Positions 51,984-61,693 of a DNA stretch of 64,000 nucleotides are shown here, one piece after another (the first letter of the stretch is position 1; each line of letters begins with the position of its first letter). A program made the position numbers and the translations under genes. This stretch comes from Paenibacillus marchantiophytorum (GTDB lineage: Bacteria; Bacillota; Bacilli; Paenibacillales; NBRC-103111). The notes under the pieces were generated by a model, which saw only the letters and a program-made list of their open reading frames with translations, did no database searches and was not told where the DNA came from. The DNA lies in the NCBI RefSeq assembly GCF_014640555.1, contig NZ_BMHE01000019.1, forward strand, positions 62,001 to 126,000. Reading direction: 5' to 3'.

Positions 51984-52784
51984 TTATTCCGCTAAAAAGT
52001 GCCGCTTATAACGCTTAGTGATCCGATCTTTTTGCAGAACGATGAAGAAGTCTACGGTTTTGAATAACGCATCATACGCCGGTTCTCCGCCAATTTCAGC
52101 ACCAAGCCATTGATAGCCTTTCATCAGAGGAGGCAGTTTGCGAAAAATATCCTTATCATGACTGTCAATTGGAATTTGCGCTATGCCTTGAATGAGATGA
52201 GTCGCGAGTGGTTTAATTCCGTATCGATCTGTAATCATTTGTTTTTGTAAAAGTAAGGAGTAGATCAAATTGAGTTCCTCGATCTGGTGAACATGTACGC
52301 TCGCGCATCCAATTAGATGGCTATAATTTCGCTCTGCAATATATCCGGCAATGCCTTCCCATAGCAGCTGAATTGCCCTTCCTCCACGATATTCAGGCGC
52401 TATGCAGCTTCGTCCTAGTTCAAGCGATTGTTTTTTATAAGTCGTATAAGAAGTCAAATCAAATTCCGTCTCTGAATAAAACCCAATGCCTGTCAAAGCG
52501 CGATCCCCAGGCAGCAAACGGTACGTGCCTATCACTTTATCCATGTCCAGATCTTTAACGATCAGATGGTCGCAATAAGCATCATACACATCTCTTTCGA
52601 GCCCATCCTCATTGTGCAGCAGCATGTTGTTCTCTTCTTCTACGAAAACCTGATACCTCAATCGCAGAGCTTGTTCAATGTCATTTGTATTGCTTGCTAG
52701 CATGACCGATAGATTCGTTTGCCGGGGCGCTGTATTCAGAAGTAATCCACTCAACTTCCTCACACCTTTCAACTGGAGTCTCAC
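51984..52784 (-). CDS. OlsB-like N-acyltransferase (GNAT fold, Acetyltransf_5 type)
   Basis: A 266-residue protein similar to OlsB, which acylates ornithine with a 3-hydroxyacyl group. Motifs: LRLRYQVFVEEENNM near residues 41-55, VYDAYCDHLIVKD near 66-78, VIGTYRLLPG near 84-93 and RSCIAPEYRGGRAIQLLWEG. OlsB homologues also include acyl-homoserine-lactone-like synthases and long-chain N-acyl amino acid synthases, so the amino acid substrate is open. The GTG at 52784 is poorly spaced from AAGGAG; TTG at 52772 is a better-spaced alternative. It heads the operon with the LpxL-type and YfhP-like genes. Confidence 0.75.
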   Translation of the reverse strand: MRLQLKGVRKLSGLLLNTAPRQTNLSVMLASNTNDIEQALRLRYQVFVEEENNMLLHNEDGLERDVYDAYCDHLIVKDLDMDKVIGTYRLLPGDRALTGIGFYSETEFDLTSYTTYKKQSLELGRSCIAPEYRGGRAIQLLWEGIAGYIAERNYSHLIGCASVHVHQIEELNLIYSLLLQKQMITDRYGIKPLATHLIQGIAQIPIDSHDKDIFRKLPPLMKGYQWLGAEIGGEPAYDALFKTVDFFIVLQKDRITKRYKRHFLAE

Positions 52785-52857
52785 TCCTTCAAGGTTAACA
52801 GAGGTTTATTAAGTGTTTATTTTCGGGTTGTTAATATTTTATTTTGTTTCTTTGCCC

Positions 52858-52902
52858 AAATGTAAACAGACCGTCATTCGTCTTTACAACGAATGCGGTC
52901 TG
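52858..52902 (-). terminator. Terminator of the SLH protein gene
   Basis: Minus-strand stem GCAGACCGCATTCGT / ACGAATGACGGTCTGT with a 7-nt loop, then a T-rich run. Confidence 0.85.
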
Positions 52903-52906
52903 CGGA

Positions 52907-55900
52907 TTAATTAATAAAATGCATATAGACCAGAAGTCTATTCAGCATGACTGCCGCTTGAGCTCTGGTCGCATTCGCATGCGGGTCCAGTTTAGTTGCG
53001 GTTACCCCTTGAACGAGCCCATTCTCCAGAGCAAATGCCATTGCTTCACGAGCCCAATCCTTAATCATATCATGATCTTTAAATGGGGTTAGCACGGCTT
53101 CAGCGGAAGCGCTTACCGCTGATTGACCTGCACGCTGAATCGTTCGATTCACCATTGCTGCCATCTGCTCGCGGGAAACATGCTCGGATGGACGGAAAGT
53201 CCTATCATCATAGCCTTGTATGAGTCCAGCTTTCGCTGCCGTATTGACTAAACCAGCATACCAGTCTCCCTTGAGAATATCCTTGAAGGCAGAATCTGCT
53301 GATGGCTCGGAGTTGTCAACCTTCATACCTTGGGAGCGAATCAGCAAAGCAGCGAATTCAGCGCGTGAAATTTCTTTTTCAGGATCAAATTTATCTCCGC
53401 TTACACCGCTGATGATTCCCTTGGAAGCAAGCTTCTCCACATCCACTTTGGCCCAATGTGCCGCCATGTCGGCAAAAGATTTAGCTGCACTGATGGCTGT
53501 ATATATCCCACCATTCTGATCCTTCACAAGCATGCTCCAGCTGCCGCCTGCATTCATTAATTGCGAAGGTACGAAAGACGATTCCCCCGTTGTCGCATCA
53601 ATTCGGACTGCAGTCGCATTGGCTGCGTAGGAAGTGCCAGGCAATGCCAATGTACGTTCAACGTAGTTGCCGTCCCAACCGTTCAAATCACTTCCATTGA
53701 CACTAATTTCGAATTCAATAGGATTAGTGAGAAGAAGATTCGCATTGAGTTCCATCATTTTTTGGCTCACTTGGGCAGCTAATGGACCTGCGTCATGCCG
53801 GATAAGCACACGAATGAATCCATCTCCTTCGACAGCATGATTTTTCAGAAAGAGCAGTGGAATGGAAAGGCTGTTCGCATCCAGTTCAACCCGAATGACT
53901 GAATTTTTATCGCTTACTTGCAAATTGTTAAAAGAGCTTGTTGGAAACTGAATCACCGTCGTATCTTTGTAATCTTGTACATGCAAGGTTAGCAGGGTTG
54001 CCGGATTCGAGTTCAGCGATTGGAAGGCTATAGTTAAACGATCCGCATCCACCGTAACTCGAGATAGAAGTCCGCCTTCCGGCGAATTCTCGCGTACCAG
54101 GTTACTGCTTAATGCAGCTCCCGCTGTATTAGCAAGCGGTGCGATAGCAGCACTTTTCAAACTAACATTAACGGATGGTCCTGTTGTAGACCAATTATTC
54201 GCAAGATCCCCCGCTTCCACTTTAAACTGATAATCCTGTCCTTCTGTTAACCCGGTAATCGTAGCCGATAACTCACTTCCACTTACCGTTGTCACTACAT
54301 TCGAACCGTTGTAAACACGATATGATGTTATACCAACATTATCTGTCGCCGATGTCCAAGTTAATTTAGTCGATGAAGAAGTGACTTCAGAAGACGTCAC
54401 GCTGGAACCGTAGTTCCAGGTCGGAGCTGAAGAATCCAGCGCACCTACCGTTACATATATCGTCGTTGATATGCCGCTGTAAGTAACTGTAATTGTCGCC
54501 GTACCTGCCGATGAAGCAGAAAGGTAACCACTTGAACTGGCATAAACAACGGAGGGATTGGAGCTGACGAAGCTGGCGCTTGAAGTCACATTCGTGTTGG
54601 TATTGTTCGCATCGTAAGCATGAATAACGACATATTTGGTAGCATTCAGTTCCATATTCACATAACTGGCATCGGCTTCAATTCGGCTAACCGCGGTGGT
54701 CACATAAACGGTAGCTGAAGCCGTGAAACTTCCATAGCTTGCGGTAATGGTTGCCGATCCTGATGTCACTGCCGTTATCGAGCCACTGCTATTAACGGTG
54801 GCCACCGACGGATTGGAACTGACGAACGTAATGCCGCTGGATATCGTCTGTGTACTGCCATCATTCAGATAAGCCGTCACATAGGGATAGCGGTATGCGC
54901 CAATCTGCATGGAATAAGAGTAAGTATCAAACGCAATACGATTCAGATTGGCTAACGTTGTTGAAACTGTCACTGTGGATGTCGTCGTTTTCCCCATATA
55001 AGAAACTGCTACATTCGTAGTTCCCGCTGAAACACCAGTGATGACGCCACTTGTGTTAACCGTCGCAATCGCCGTATTGCTGATCGAATAGATTGCCCCT
55101 GAAGTGATACTTTGTGAATTGTTGTTGCTATACGTCCCCGTCAATCGAGTTGTGGATGTTTGCCCCGTTTGCACGGAATACGCCGTACGATCAAGCGCTA
55201 TGCTGTTTAAAATTTGTTGGTTCCCAGGCGTCGTCCCGCCGTCAGGCCCATAAATTTGAAATTCGGAGACATTCGCATAAGTGCCTGCTGTCCCTACACT
55301 CGTCGTCGTTAAGCGAAAATAACGGGCAGTCACATTTCCTGCATCCACATACCGCGGCTCCCCACGCTGCGTATTGCTCGTGCGATCTGTAAAGGTATAC
55401 CACGTCAGACCATCCACAGAAAAATCAATCTTATACCCGTACACTTCATCTTGTTTCTCATACGTCGTTTCAAACCGCTGCACATTAAGCAGTTGTCCAA
55501 GATCCACTACCAGCCATTGCGGCAAAGACACATTGCTTGGTGCCCAGCGGGTCGGCAGCAGTCCATCTACGGCCTTGGATGAACCTAATGCGGAGGAAAA
55601 ACTGCTGTAAGCTGCTGTTGTTTTATTTAAAGATAACAGCATGAGCGGCTCATTGGATGTATATACACGAAAATCATAAATGCTTGCTCCATCGCCAGGC
55701 GTACCTACACCAAGTACTTGCATTCGGACAAAACGCGCCTGAACATCTCCCGAATCTGAGTAATACGGAAAACTAATGTTGGAATTCGATGATTGATCGG
55801 CAAATAAGCTCCAATTTATTCCATCTGCTGACGTTTCAATGGTATATTGATAGGAACTAGCCGCGTGCTCGAACACTGTCTCCACACGTTTAACATGGAC

Positions 55901-56161
55901 ATTCTGAGCAAGATCAACCGTCAGCCATTGAGGCAATTGCAAGCTGCTGGCGGTCCATTTGGTTTGAATAAATCCATCTACCGCTTGGTCGGCACTGTAG
56001 GTAGCACTGGTTACACTGGATGCGAACGCAGATTTACCTTGAGAAACAGGGATTTCAGCGGCTTCTGCATGGTAATTCCAACCAAGAATACTGAATAAAA
56101 TACTTACAAACACGACTAGCAATATTTCCATTACAGCCCGTCTGTAAACATAATACGTCAT
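52907..56161 (-). CDS. SLH-domain surface protein with discoidin, Big2 and fibronectin domains
   Basis: About 1084 residues. Signal peptide ends near YHAEAA (about residue 37). Two F5/8 type C (discoidin) domains follow (about 38-175 and 185-315), each with the VDGFIQTKWTASS / VDGLLPTRWAPSN pattern and a WLTVDLAQ / WLVVDLGQ motif. Then three Big2-like repeats (320-590), a fibronectin III domain (595-685), an unassigned beta region, and three SLH repeats (about 890-1084) with GISGVSGDKFDPEKEISRAE and RPSEHVSREQMA. SLH repeats bind pyruvylated wall polymer, so it is cell-surface attached and likely binds glycans. The ATG at 56161 follows GGGGG; 56167 GTG is an alternative. Confidence 0.9.
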   Translation of the reverse strand: MTYYVYRRAVMEILLVVFVSILFSILGWNYHAEAAEIPVSQGKSAFASSVTSATYSADQAVDGFIQTKWTASSLQLPQWLTVDLAQNVHVKRVETVFEHAASSYQYTIETSADGINWSLFADQSSNSNISFPYYSDSGDVQARFVRMQVLGVGTPGDGASIYDFRVYTSNEPLMLLSLNKTTAAYSSFSSALGSSKAVDGLLPTRWAPSNVSLPQWLVVDLGQLLNVQRFETTYEKQDEVYGYKIDFSVDGLTWYTFTDRTSNTQRGEPRYVDAGNVTARYFRLTTTSVGTAGTYANVSEFQIYGPDGGTTPGNQQILNSIALDRTAYSVQTGQTSTTRLTGTYSNNNSQSITSGAIYSISNTAIATVNTSGVITGVSAGTTNVAVSYMGKTTTSTVTVSTTLANLNRIAFDTYSYSMQIGAYRYPYVTAYLNDGSTQTISSGITFVSSNPSVATVNSSGSITAVTSGSATITASYGSFTASATVYVTTAVSRIEADASYVNMELNATKYVVIHAYDANNTNTNVTSSASFVSSNPSVVYASSSGYLSASSAGTATITVTYSGISTTIYVTVGALDSSAPTWNYGSSVTSSEVTSSSTKLTWTSATDNVGITSYRVYNGSNVVTTVSGSELSATITGLTEGQDYQFKVEAGDLANNWSTTGPSVNVSLKSAAIAPLANTAGAALSSNLVRENSPEGGLLSRVTVDADRLTIAFQSLNSNPATLLTLHVQDYKDTTVIQFPTSSFNNLQVSDKNSVIRVELDANSLSIPLLFLKNHAVEGDGFIRVLIRHDAGPLAAQVSQKMMELNANLLLTNPIEFEISVNGSDLNGWDGNYVERTLALPGTSYAANATAVRIDATTGESSFVPSQLMNAGGSWSMLVKDQNGGIYTAISAAKSFADMAAHWAKVDVEKLASKGIISGVSGDKFDPEKEISRAEFAALLIRSQGMKVDNSEPSADSAFKDILKGDWYAGLVNTAAKAGLIQGYDDRTFRPSEHVSREQMAAMVNRTIQRAGQSAVSASAEAVLTPFKDHDMIKDWAREAMAFALENGLVQGVTATKLDPHANATRAQAAVMLNRLLVYMHFIN

Positions 56162-56241
56162 GTCCACCCCCTTTTATTAAACGATTATATTAATTTTATC
56201 AGATGAAAGACTAATCCGTATATAGTCGAATTGTTGTCAAG

Positions 56242-56281
56242 CAAACAAAACTAGCCCACCCCATAGTAGCAAGGGGCAGGC
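56242..56281 (-). terminator. Terminator after the 33-codon ORF
   Basis: Minus strand GCCTGCCCC (56281-56273) pairs with GGGGTGGGC (56262-56254) over nine pairs (two G-U), followed by TAGTTTTGTTTG. Confidence 0.75.
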
Positions 56282-56301
56282 GGATGATTCATCCCAACTT
56301 T

Positions 56302-56403
56302 TCATTCAGAATCTCTGTAAGCGTGGCTGATTTCTCTGATCATAATGTAAAAAATCGAGGACATAAAGATGGATAGCAGCACTTCTGCCCATGTGATCCC
56401 CAT
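56302..56403 (-). CDS. 33-residue single-pass membrane microprotein
   Basis: ORF MGITWAEVLLSIFMSSIF continuing YIMIREISHAYRDSE: one membrane helix (about residues 6-22) followed by a charged tail. GAGGTGAAGGT precedes the ATG at 56403. It lies 59 bp after the RNase Z stop in the same direction and ends just before a terminator, so it is probably the last cistron of the metH-rnz operon. Function unknown; small proteins with this layout are often regulators of larger membrane proteins, but that is inference. Confidence 0.6.
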   Translation of the reverse strand: MGITWAEVLLSIFMSSIFYIMIREISHAYRDSE

Positions 56404-56462
56404 ACCTTCACCTCGGTTTTACGGGCTTATAGTAAGTTTATGAGGATTCCAGGATTAAATAA

Positions 56463-57407
56463 CTACATTTCATTCAAAAATGCTTTACGCGGTATTTCAA
56501 AGTTCCAGAAATCTTTGGCTACATAGCTGTTCGCATGAAGCTGCTGCGCTTCTTGCAACAGCTCAGTCACAGCATCTCCTTGATAGCGCGAGCTGATATG
56601 CGTAAGGATCAACGCACCCGCTCCGGCATCGCGAGCAATCTTGGCTGCATCATGCGACGTCGCATGATCGAAGGAGTACGCGAGTTCCTGCTTATCCATG
56701 GCGAAAGTCGCCTCATGCACCAACACATCCGCGCCGCGGGCTAAGTACTCAGCCCCTTGGCAATAACGCGTGTCACCAAGGATGACAACGATTCGCCCAG
56801 GTATGGGAGCTCCTAAATAATCAGCTCCATGCAGCGTACGGCCGTCTTCCAACTGAACAGTCAGGCCTTGTTTCAATTGTCCATACACAGGGCCCGCTGG
56901 AATACCTAGTGCAGCAAGCTTATCGTGCATCAGCTTGCCTGGCTGATCTTTCTCAATAATCCGAAAACCAAAACATTCAATGCGGTGTTCCAACCGCGCT
57001 GTTTCAACGATGAAGCTTGGATCTTCGAAAATGACGCCTTCTTGGTCGATCTCAACAATGTTCAGCGAATAAGTCAAATGCGCACCGCTCACTTCAAGGG
57101 CCGTCTCCACAAAACGTTTCAGTCCTGGTGGCCCATAAAGGGTAAGTGGTGTATCCCCGCCCAAATAGGAACGGCTCGACAACAATCCGGGTAAACCATA
57201 GAGATGATCGCCATGCAAGTGAGAAATGAAGAGCATCTCCGTACGACCCAATTTCACCGGTGAATTCAAAATTTGCTGCTGCGTCCCCTCACCACAATCA
57301 AAAAGCCAATAAGTGCCGCGTTCATCCAGCAGATTGAGCGCAATTGAAGTAACATTCCGCTGCTTGGAGGGCATACCTGCCCCAGTCCCTAGAAAATACA
57401 ATTCCAC
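56463..57407 (-). CDS. rnz: Ribonuclease Z (tRNA 3' endonuclease)
   Basis: A 314-residue metallo-beta-lactamase-fold endonuclease that trims tRNA 3' tails. Motifs: FISHLHGDHLYGLPGLL (metal ligands), VILGDTRYC, VHEATFAMD, SFDHATSHDAAKIAR and LILTHISSRY. All usual His and Asp ligands are visible. The GTG start at 57407 follows AAGGAGTTTAGATT. It begins 12 bp after the metH stop, so both are cotranscribed; the link between the two is not obvious. Length is normal for RNase Z of Bacilli. Confidence 0.92.
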   Translation of the reverse strand: MELYFLGTGAGMPSKQRNVTSIALNLLDERGTYWLFDCGEGTQQQILNSPVKLGRTEMLFISHLHGDHLYGLPGLLSSRSYLGGDTPLTLYGPPGLKRFVETALEVSGAHLTYSLNIVEIDQEGVIFEDPSFIVETARLEHRIECFGFRIIEKDQPGKLMHDKLAALGIPAGPVYGQLKQGLTVQLEDGRTLHGADYLGAPIPGRIVVILGDTRYCQGAEYLARGADVLVHEATFAMDKQELAYSFDHATSHDAAKIARDAGAGALILTHISSRYQGDAVTELLQEAQQLHANSYVAKDFWNFEIPRKAFLNEM

Positions 57408-57419
57408 AATCTAAACTCC

Positions 57420-60400
57420 TTAACCTACGTTAAAGTAACGTGCTTCTTTATGACCGAATACAATTGCTGATACGGATGCTTCCGGCTCCATCATGAACGA
57501 CTCTGTCAGCTCAACGCCGATATCTTCTGGCTTCAGAAGATGGAACAACTTCGCTTGATCTTCCAGATTCGGGCATGCCGGGTATCCAAAGGAGAAGCGT
57601 TGACCGACATATTTGGCGCCGAATCGTTCCTGCATCGTCATATCTGCGCGATCTGCAATCCCAAGTACATCCCGCATAATATGATGAATTCGCTCCGCGA
57701 AACCTTCCGCCACTTCCAAAGCTGTCGCTTGGAGGGCATGGGATTTCAAATAGTCTCCGTTATCGCGCCATTCTTTGGCCAATTCATTAATATCATGTCC
57801 TGCTGTGACTAACAAGAAGCCAACGTAATCCATTTGGCCACTCTCTACCGACTTCAAATAATCAGACAAACACAGGTATGGCTCCTTATCCTGACGCGGG
57901 AACGTAAACGTTTCTAGCACCTTGCTGTGATCCTGCGGGTCATAGATAATGACGTCATTTCCGCTCGACTGTGCAGGGAAGAAACGGTACATGCCATGAG
58001 CTTTGATAATCCCATCTTTCTGAGCTGCATACAAAATGGAATCCACCGTATCTTTCAACTGCATAGCCTTCGCATTTTTGTCGCCCAGTAACTGTTCAAC
58101 CTTGCCTTTCAGACCTAGGTGATGCCCTAGAAGCATCTGCATATTCACATAAGGCATCAGATGACTGATGGGGTAATCTCTTAAAATATGGCGCTCTGTA
58201 TCCTGTGGAACATTCACCGGCAAATCCTTGGAAACAGCCGAAGAACTCACGCGAGTTAGCTGTGGCATAGCTTCTTCTTTCTTCCCGGTGTCCATGACAT
58301 CGGATTCCAGACTCTCTCTGAGTTCCTGAATAAGTCGTTTGCGTTGTTCAGGATCGCTGAGCCGGTTAGCAATGTCGAGACCATCCATCGCATCTTTCGC
58401 ATAGAGTACGACACCTTCATACTCCGGTTGGATGCGTGTTTTAGTGAACTTGCGCGTAAGCGCGGCTCCACCAACCAGAATCGGTACATCAACACCAGCT
58501 GTGCGTAGATCCTGAGCGGTAATGACCATTTGCTGAGCGGATTTGACCAATAGACCTGACAAACCAATTGCATCCGGCAGCTCTCTGCGGTAAGCTTCGA
58601 TAATTTGATCCGGCGGTACTTTGATACCGAGGTTTATTATTTTATAGCCATTGTTCGAGAGAATAATCTCAACGAGATTTTTCCCAATATCATGCACATC
58701 GCCTTTCACCGTAGCCAAAATGATTTTCCCTTTGACCGCTGACTCCGATTTCTCCATAAATGGTTCCAGATAGGTTACGGATGCCTTCATAACTTCGGCA
58801 CTTTGCAGAACCTCAGCCACGATCAACTCATTGTTATTGAAAAGGCGTCCAACTTGCTCCATCCCCTTCATGAGAGGTCCATTAATGACCTCAAGCGGCG
58901 AGTAGGTTTGCAGCGCGATTTCTAAATCCGGAATCAGTCCTTCCTTCGTTCCTTCTACGACATAAGAACCAAGTCTTTCTTCAAGGGACAGATTCGAAAT
59001 TTTCTCTTTCTTTTCCACCTTTTTCTCACGGAAATGCGCAACAAATTGGGCTAGGCTTTCATCTGTTGTATTATAAATGAGTTCTTCAGCCAATTGGCGT
59101 TCTGTATCGGGAATCGAAGCGTAACGTTCGAGTTTCTCCGTATTCACGATCGCATAGTCAAGGCCGGCCTTCGTACAATGGTACAAATAAACCGAGTTCA
59201 ATACTTCACGGCCCGCATCCGGCAACCCGAAGGAAATGTTGCTTAAGCCAAGAATCGTTTTGGCCTTTGGATATTTCTCTTTAATCATCTTGATCCCTTC
59301 AATCGTTTCCACCGCAGAGCCAATATATTGCGGATCTCCCGAGCCGACAGGGAACATATTGGGATCGAAGATAATATCTTCCGGATTCATGCCATATTTC
59401 CCGGTCAGAAGCTCATAGGAACGCGTGGCTACTTCAATCTTCGCTTCACGCGAAACAGCCTGCCCCCGCTCGTCGATCAGGATACAAACAACCGCGGCAC
59501 CGTACCGTTTAATCAGCGGTAAAATCCCTTCAAACTTCGTTTCCCCGTCCTCCAGGTTAATCGAGTTAATAATCGCTTTCCCCTGCGAATATTTGAGGCC
59601 AAGTTCAATAATATGGTCATACGTCGAGTCAATCATCAACGGAACTTTGACTTTTTTCACAACTTGCTGCATAAATTCTTCAACGGCATAAGCTTCGTCG
59701 ATGTCTGTATCCTGCAAGTTAATATCGATCACATGAGCGCCGTTCTTCACTTGATTCCGCGCGATCTCCGAACCTTCTTCGAACTTGCCTTCTTTAATCA
59801 AGCGTTTGAATTTCCGCGAACCCGAAATATTCGTCCGTTCACCAACCATGATGGGGCGGTTCTCAGGCTCAATGAATAAAGTTTCAATACCCGACACAGC
59901 TGGTAAATGCGTTCCGTACTGCAATCTTGGCTTGTATTGACTAAGCGTTTCTGCCATAGCTCGAATATGATCTGGCGTAGTACCGCAACAACCACCTGCG
60001 ATGTTCAACCAACCTTGTTCGGCAAAGCCGGCCATCTTCTTGGCTAGAGACTCAGGCGATTCATGATAGTGACCGTTCTCATCGGGCAAGCCTGCATTCG
60101 GGTAACAACTGATAGCCGTATCCGCTATATCCGACAACGAACGAATATGATCCCTCATGAACTCAGGACCTGTTGCACAGTTGAGTCCCATGGAAATCGG
60201 TTTTAAATGCTCGAGCGAAATATAGAATGATTCGATATTTTGCCCTGCCAATGTAGTTCCCATCGGTTCAATCGTGCCTGATATCATAATCGGCAGCTCA
60301 ATGCCTGTTTTCTCATAAGCTCTGCGAATGCCAATACTTCCTGCTTTCACGTTCAGCGTATCTTGCGAAGTTTCCAATAGAATAGCATCTACACCAGCCT

Positions 60401-60857
60401 CAACCAAGGCTAATGCTTGCTCATAATAGCTGTCTTCGAGTTCTTCGAAAGTTACACCGCCGGTAACCGATAAGGTTTTGGTGGTTGGCCCCATAGCGCC
60501 AACAACATAGCGCGGCCACTCCGGTGTTGAGTATTTATTAGCTGCTTCAATCGCCAGCTTGGCTGCAGCAAGATTTAGTTCGCGATGACGGTCCTGCAAA
60601 TCATATTCGGCAAGTACGACACTTGTGGTTCCGAACGTGTTCGTTTCTATCATATCAGCGCCAGCGGCGAAGTAAGCTTCATGAATTTTGCGGATAACAT
60701 CTGGACGTGTAACACAAAGAATTTCATTACATCCATCTAGATCATCGCTTCCGAAATCCTCAGCTGTTAAGTTCTCTTGCTGAATCATCGTACCCATGGC
60801 ACCATCGAGGATCATAATCTTTTTCTTTAGCTGCTCTTGAATCGGCGTTTTCGACAT
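57420..60857 (-). CDS. metH: Cobalamin-dependent methionine synthase
   Basis: A 1145-residue multidomain enzyme. Homocysteine domain (1-320): ILDGAMGTMIQ, MGLNCATGPEF and GGCCGTTPDHI supply the zinc cysteines. Pterin-binding domain (~335-600): ERTNISGSRKFK, and VIDINLQDTDIDE. Cobalamin domain (~630-860): VKGDVHDIGKNLVEIIL with the axial His of DxHxxG, and LSGLLVKSAQ, VLVGGAAL. Activation domain (~890-1140): YPACPNLEDQ and the reductive reactivation segment. It makes methionine from homocysteine and methyl-tetrahydrofolate. The ATG at 60857 is supported by AAAGGGAG. No SAM riboswitch is seen before it. Confidence 0.95.
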   Translation of the reverse strand: MSKTPIQEQLKKKIMILDGAMGTMIQQENLTAEDFGSDDLDGCNEILCVTRPDVIRKIHEAYFAAGADMIETNTFGTTSVVLAEYDLQDRHRELNLAAAKLAIEAANKYSTPEWPRYVVGAMGPTTKTLSVTGGVTFEELEDSYYEQALALVEAGVDAILLETSQDTLNVKAGSIGIRRAYEKTGIELPIMISGTIEPMGTTLAGQNIESFYISLEHLKPISMGLNCATGPEFMRDHIRSLSDIADTAISCYPNAGLPDENGHYHESPESLAKKMAGFAEQGWLNIAGGCCGTTPDHIRAMAETLSQYKPRLQYGTHLPAVSGIETLFIEPENRPIMVGERTNISGSRKFKRLIKEGKFEEGSEIARNQVKNGAHVIDINLQDTDIDEAYAVEEFMQQVVKKVKVPLMIDSTYDHIIELGLKYSQGKAIINSINLEDGETKFEGILPLIKRYGAAVVCILIDERGQAVSREAKIEVATRSYELLTGKYGMNPEDIIFDPNMFPVGSGDPQYIGSAVETIEGIKMIKEKYPKAKTILGLSNISFGLPDAGREVLNSVYLYHCTKAGLDYAIVNTEKLERYASIPDTERQLAEELIYNTTDESLAQFVAHFREKKVEKKEKISNLSLEERLGSYVVEGTKEGLIPDLEIALQTYSPLEVINGPLMKGMEQVGRLFNNNELIVAEVLQSAEVMKASVTYLEPFMEKSESAVKGKIILATVKGDVHDIGKNLVEIILSNNGYKIINLGIKVPPDQIIEAYRRELPDAIGLSGLLVKSAQQMVITAQDLRTAGVDVPILVGGAALTRKFTKTRIQPEYEGVVLYAKDAMDGLDIANRLSDPEQRKRLIQELRESLESDVMDTGKKEEAMPQLTRVSSSAVSKDLPVNVPQDTERHILRDYPISHLMPYVNMQMLLGHHLGLKGKVEQLLGDKNAKAMQLKDTVDSILYAAQKDGIIKAHGMYRFFPAQSSGNDVIIYDPQDHSKVLETFTFPRQDKEPYLCLSDYLKSVESGQMDYVGFLLVTAGHDINELAKEWRDNGDYLKSHALQATALEVAEGFAERIHHIMRDVLGIADRADMTMQERFGAKYVGQRFSFGYPACPNLEDQAKLFHLLKPEDIGVELTESFMMEPEASVSAIVFGHKEARYFNVG

Positions 60858-61011
60858 TACATGACTCCCTTTCAACTTATCCTAAACCGTATACGAAATA
60901 AAAACGACAATTTATGTTAAGATTTAGTGTAACAGAATACGGCTTCTATGAAAAGATTATGAATCATCTTAATTCCCTATAGGATTTATCGGAAAAACTT
61001 TTCTTCATCCA

Positions 61012-61040
61012 TCGACAGCCTTCCTCATTTCCACTATAAT
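61012..61040 (+). promoter_or_regulatory. Sigma-A type promoter of mtnD
   Basis: TCGACA (61012-61017), 17-nt spacer, TATAAT (61035-61040), about 35 nt before the mtnD ATG. Confidence 0.65.
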
Positions 61041-61074
61041 ACATAGTATATTTACTTAGAAAGAGGGATGCAGC

Positions 61075-61617
61075 ATGGCACAAATAAGAATTCGCAATAC
61101 CAATGAACGAATTGAAGGCGAAGCAGAAGTTAAAGCCTTCTTGGATAGTCAACAAGTTATCTACGAACACTGGGATCCAAACAAACTTCCTGAAGCGCTT
61201 CGTGAGAAATTCATCCTGAATGATGAAGAGAAAGCACAAATCATCAGCACGTATGAAGAAGAAATTCGCGACTTGGCCGCTAGACGCGGCTACGAAATTT
61301 GGGATGTTATCGCACTATCCGATGCATCCCCGAATATCGAAGAGCTTCTGAAGAAATTCGAACAAGTCCATACACATACCGAAGATGAAATTCGCGGCAT
61401 CGTGTCCGGCAAAGGCATTTTCATTATTAAATCCGAAAGCGAAGTTGGTTATTTCGACGTTGAACTTGAGCCTGGTGACGTCATTTCCGTTCCTGAGAAT
61501 ACGAACCACTTCTTTACCTTAATGGACAACCGTGAAATCGTCGCGGTGCGCCTCTTCATCGAGAAAGATGGCTGGGTTGCGTACAACATCGATGACCCTG
61601 AATTTATCAAAGCGTAA
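61075..61617 (+). CDS. mtnD: Acireductone dioxygenase
   Basis: A 180-residue cupin enzyme of the methionine salvage pathway, converting acireductone to the 2-oxo acid precursor of methionine with iron, or to an off-pathway product with nickel. The metal site HTHTEDE (His99, His101, Glu105) and a C-terminal histidine in PENTNHFFTL are visible. The ATG follows AGAGGGATGCAGC and a good promoter. It is divergent from metH and both act in sulfur amino acid metabolism. Other mtn genes are not in the window. Confidence 0.9.
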   Translation: MAQIRIRNTNERIEGEAEVKAFLDSQQVIYEHWDPNKLPEALREKFILNDEEKAQIISTYEEEIRDLAARRGYEIWDVIALSDASPNIEELLKKFEQVHTHTEDEIRGIVSGKGIFIIKSESEVGYFDVELEPGDVISVPENTNHFFTLMDNREIVAVRLFIEKDGWVAYNIDDPEFIKA

Positions 61618-61631
61618 TTCATATTAATGAA

Positions 61632-61685
61632 ATAAGCCCAACGGCTAAGGACCTAGCGTCCAATAAACCGTTGGGCTTATGTGTG
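61632..61685. terminator. Terminator between mtnD and the HAD gene
   Basis: Stem ATAAGCCCAACGG (61632-61643, including one bulge) / CCGTTGGGCTTAT (61668-61680), followed by GTGTGTTTAT; a U-rich rather than pure-U tail makes the plus-strand version weaker. Confidence 0.65.
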
Positions 61686-61693
61686 TTTATCTC

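Noticed and set aside
60858..61074. SAM riboswitch or T-box before metH or mtnD
   Set aside because: The intergenic sequence is short and AT-rich; I found no S-box helices and no T-box motif.
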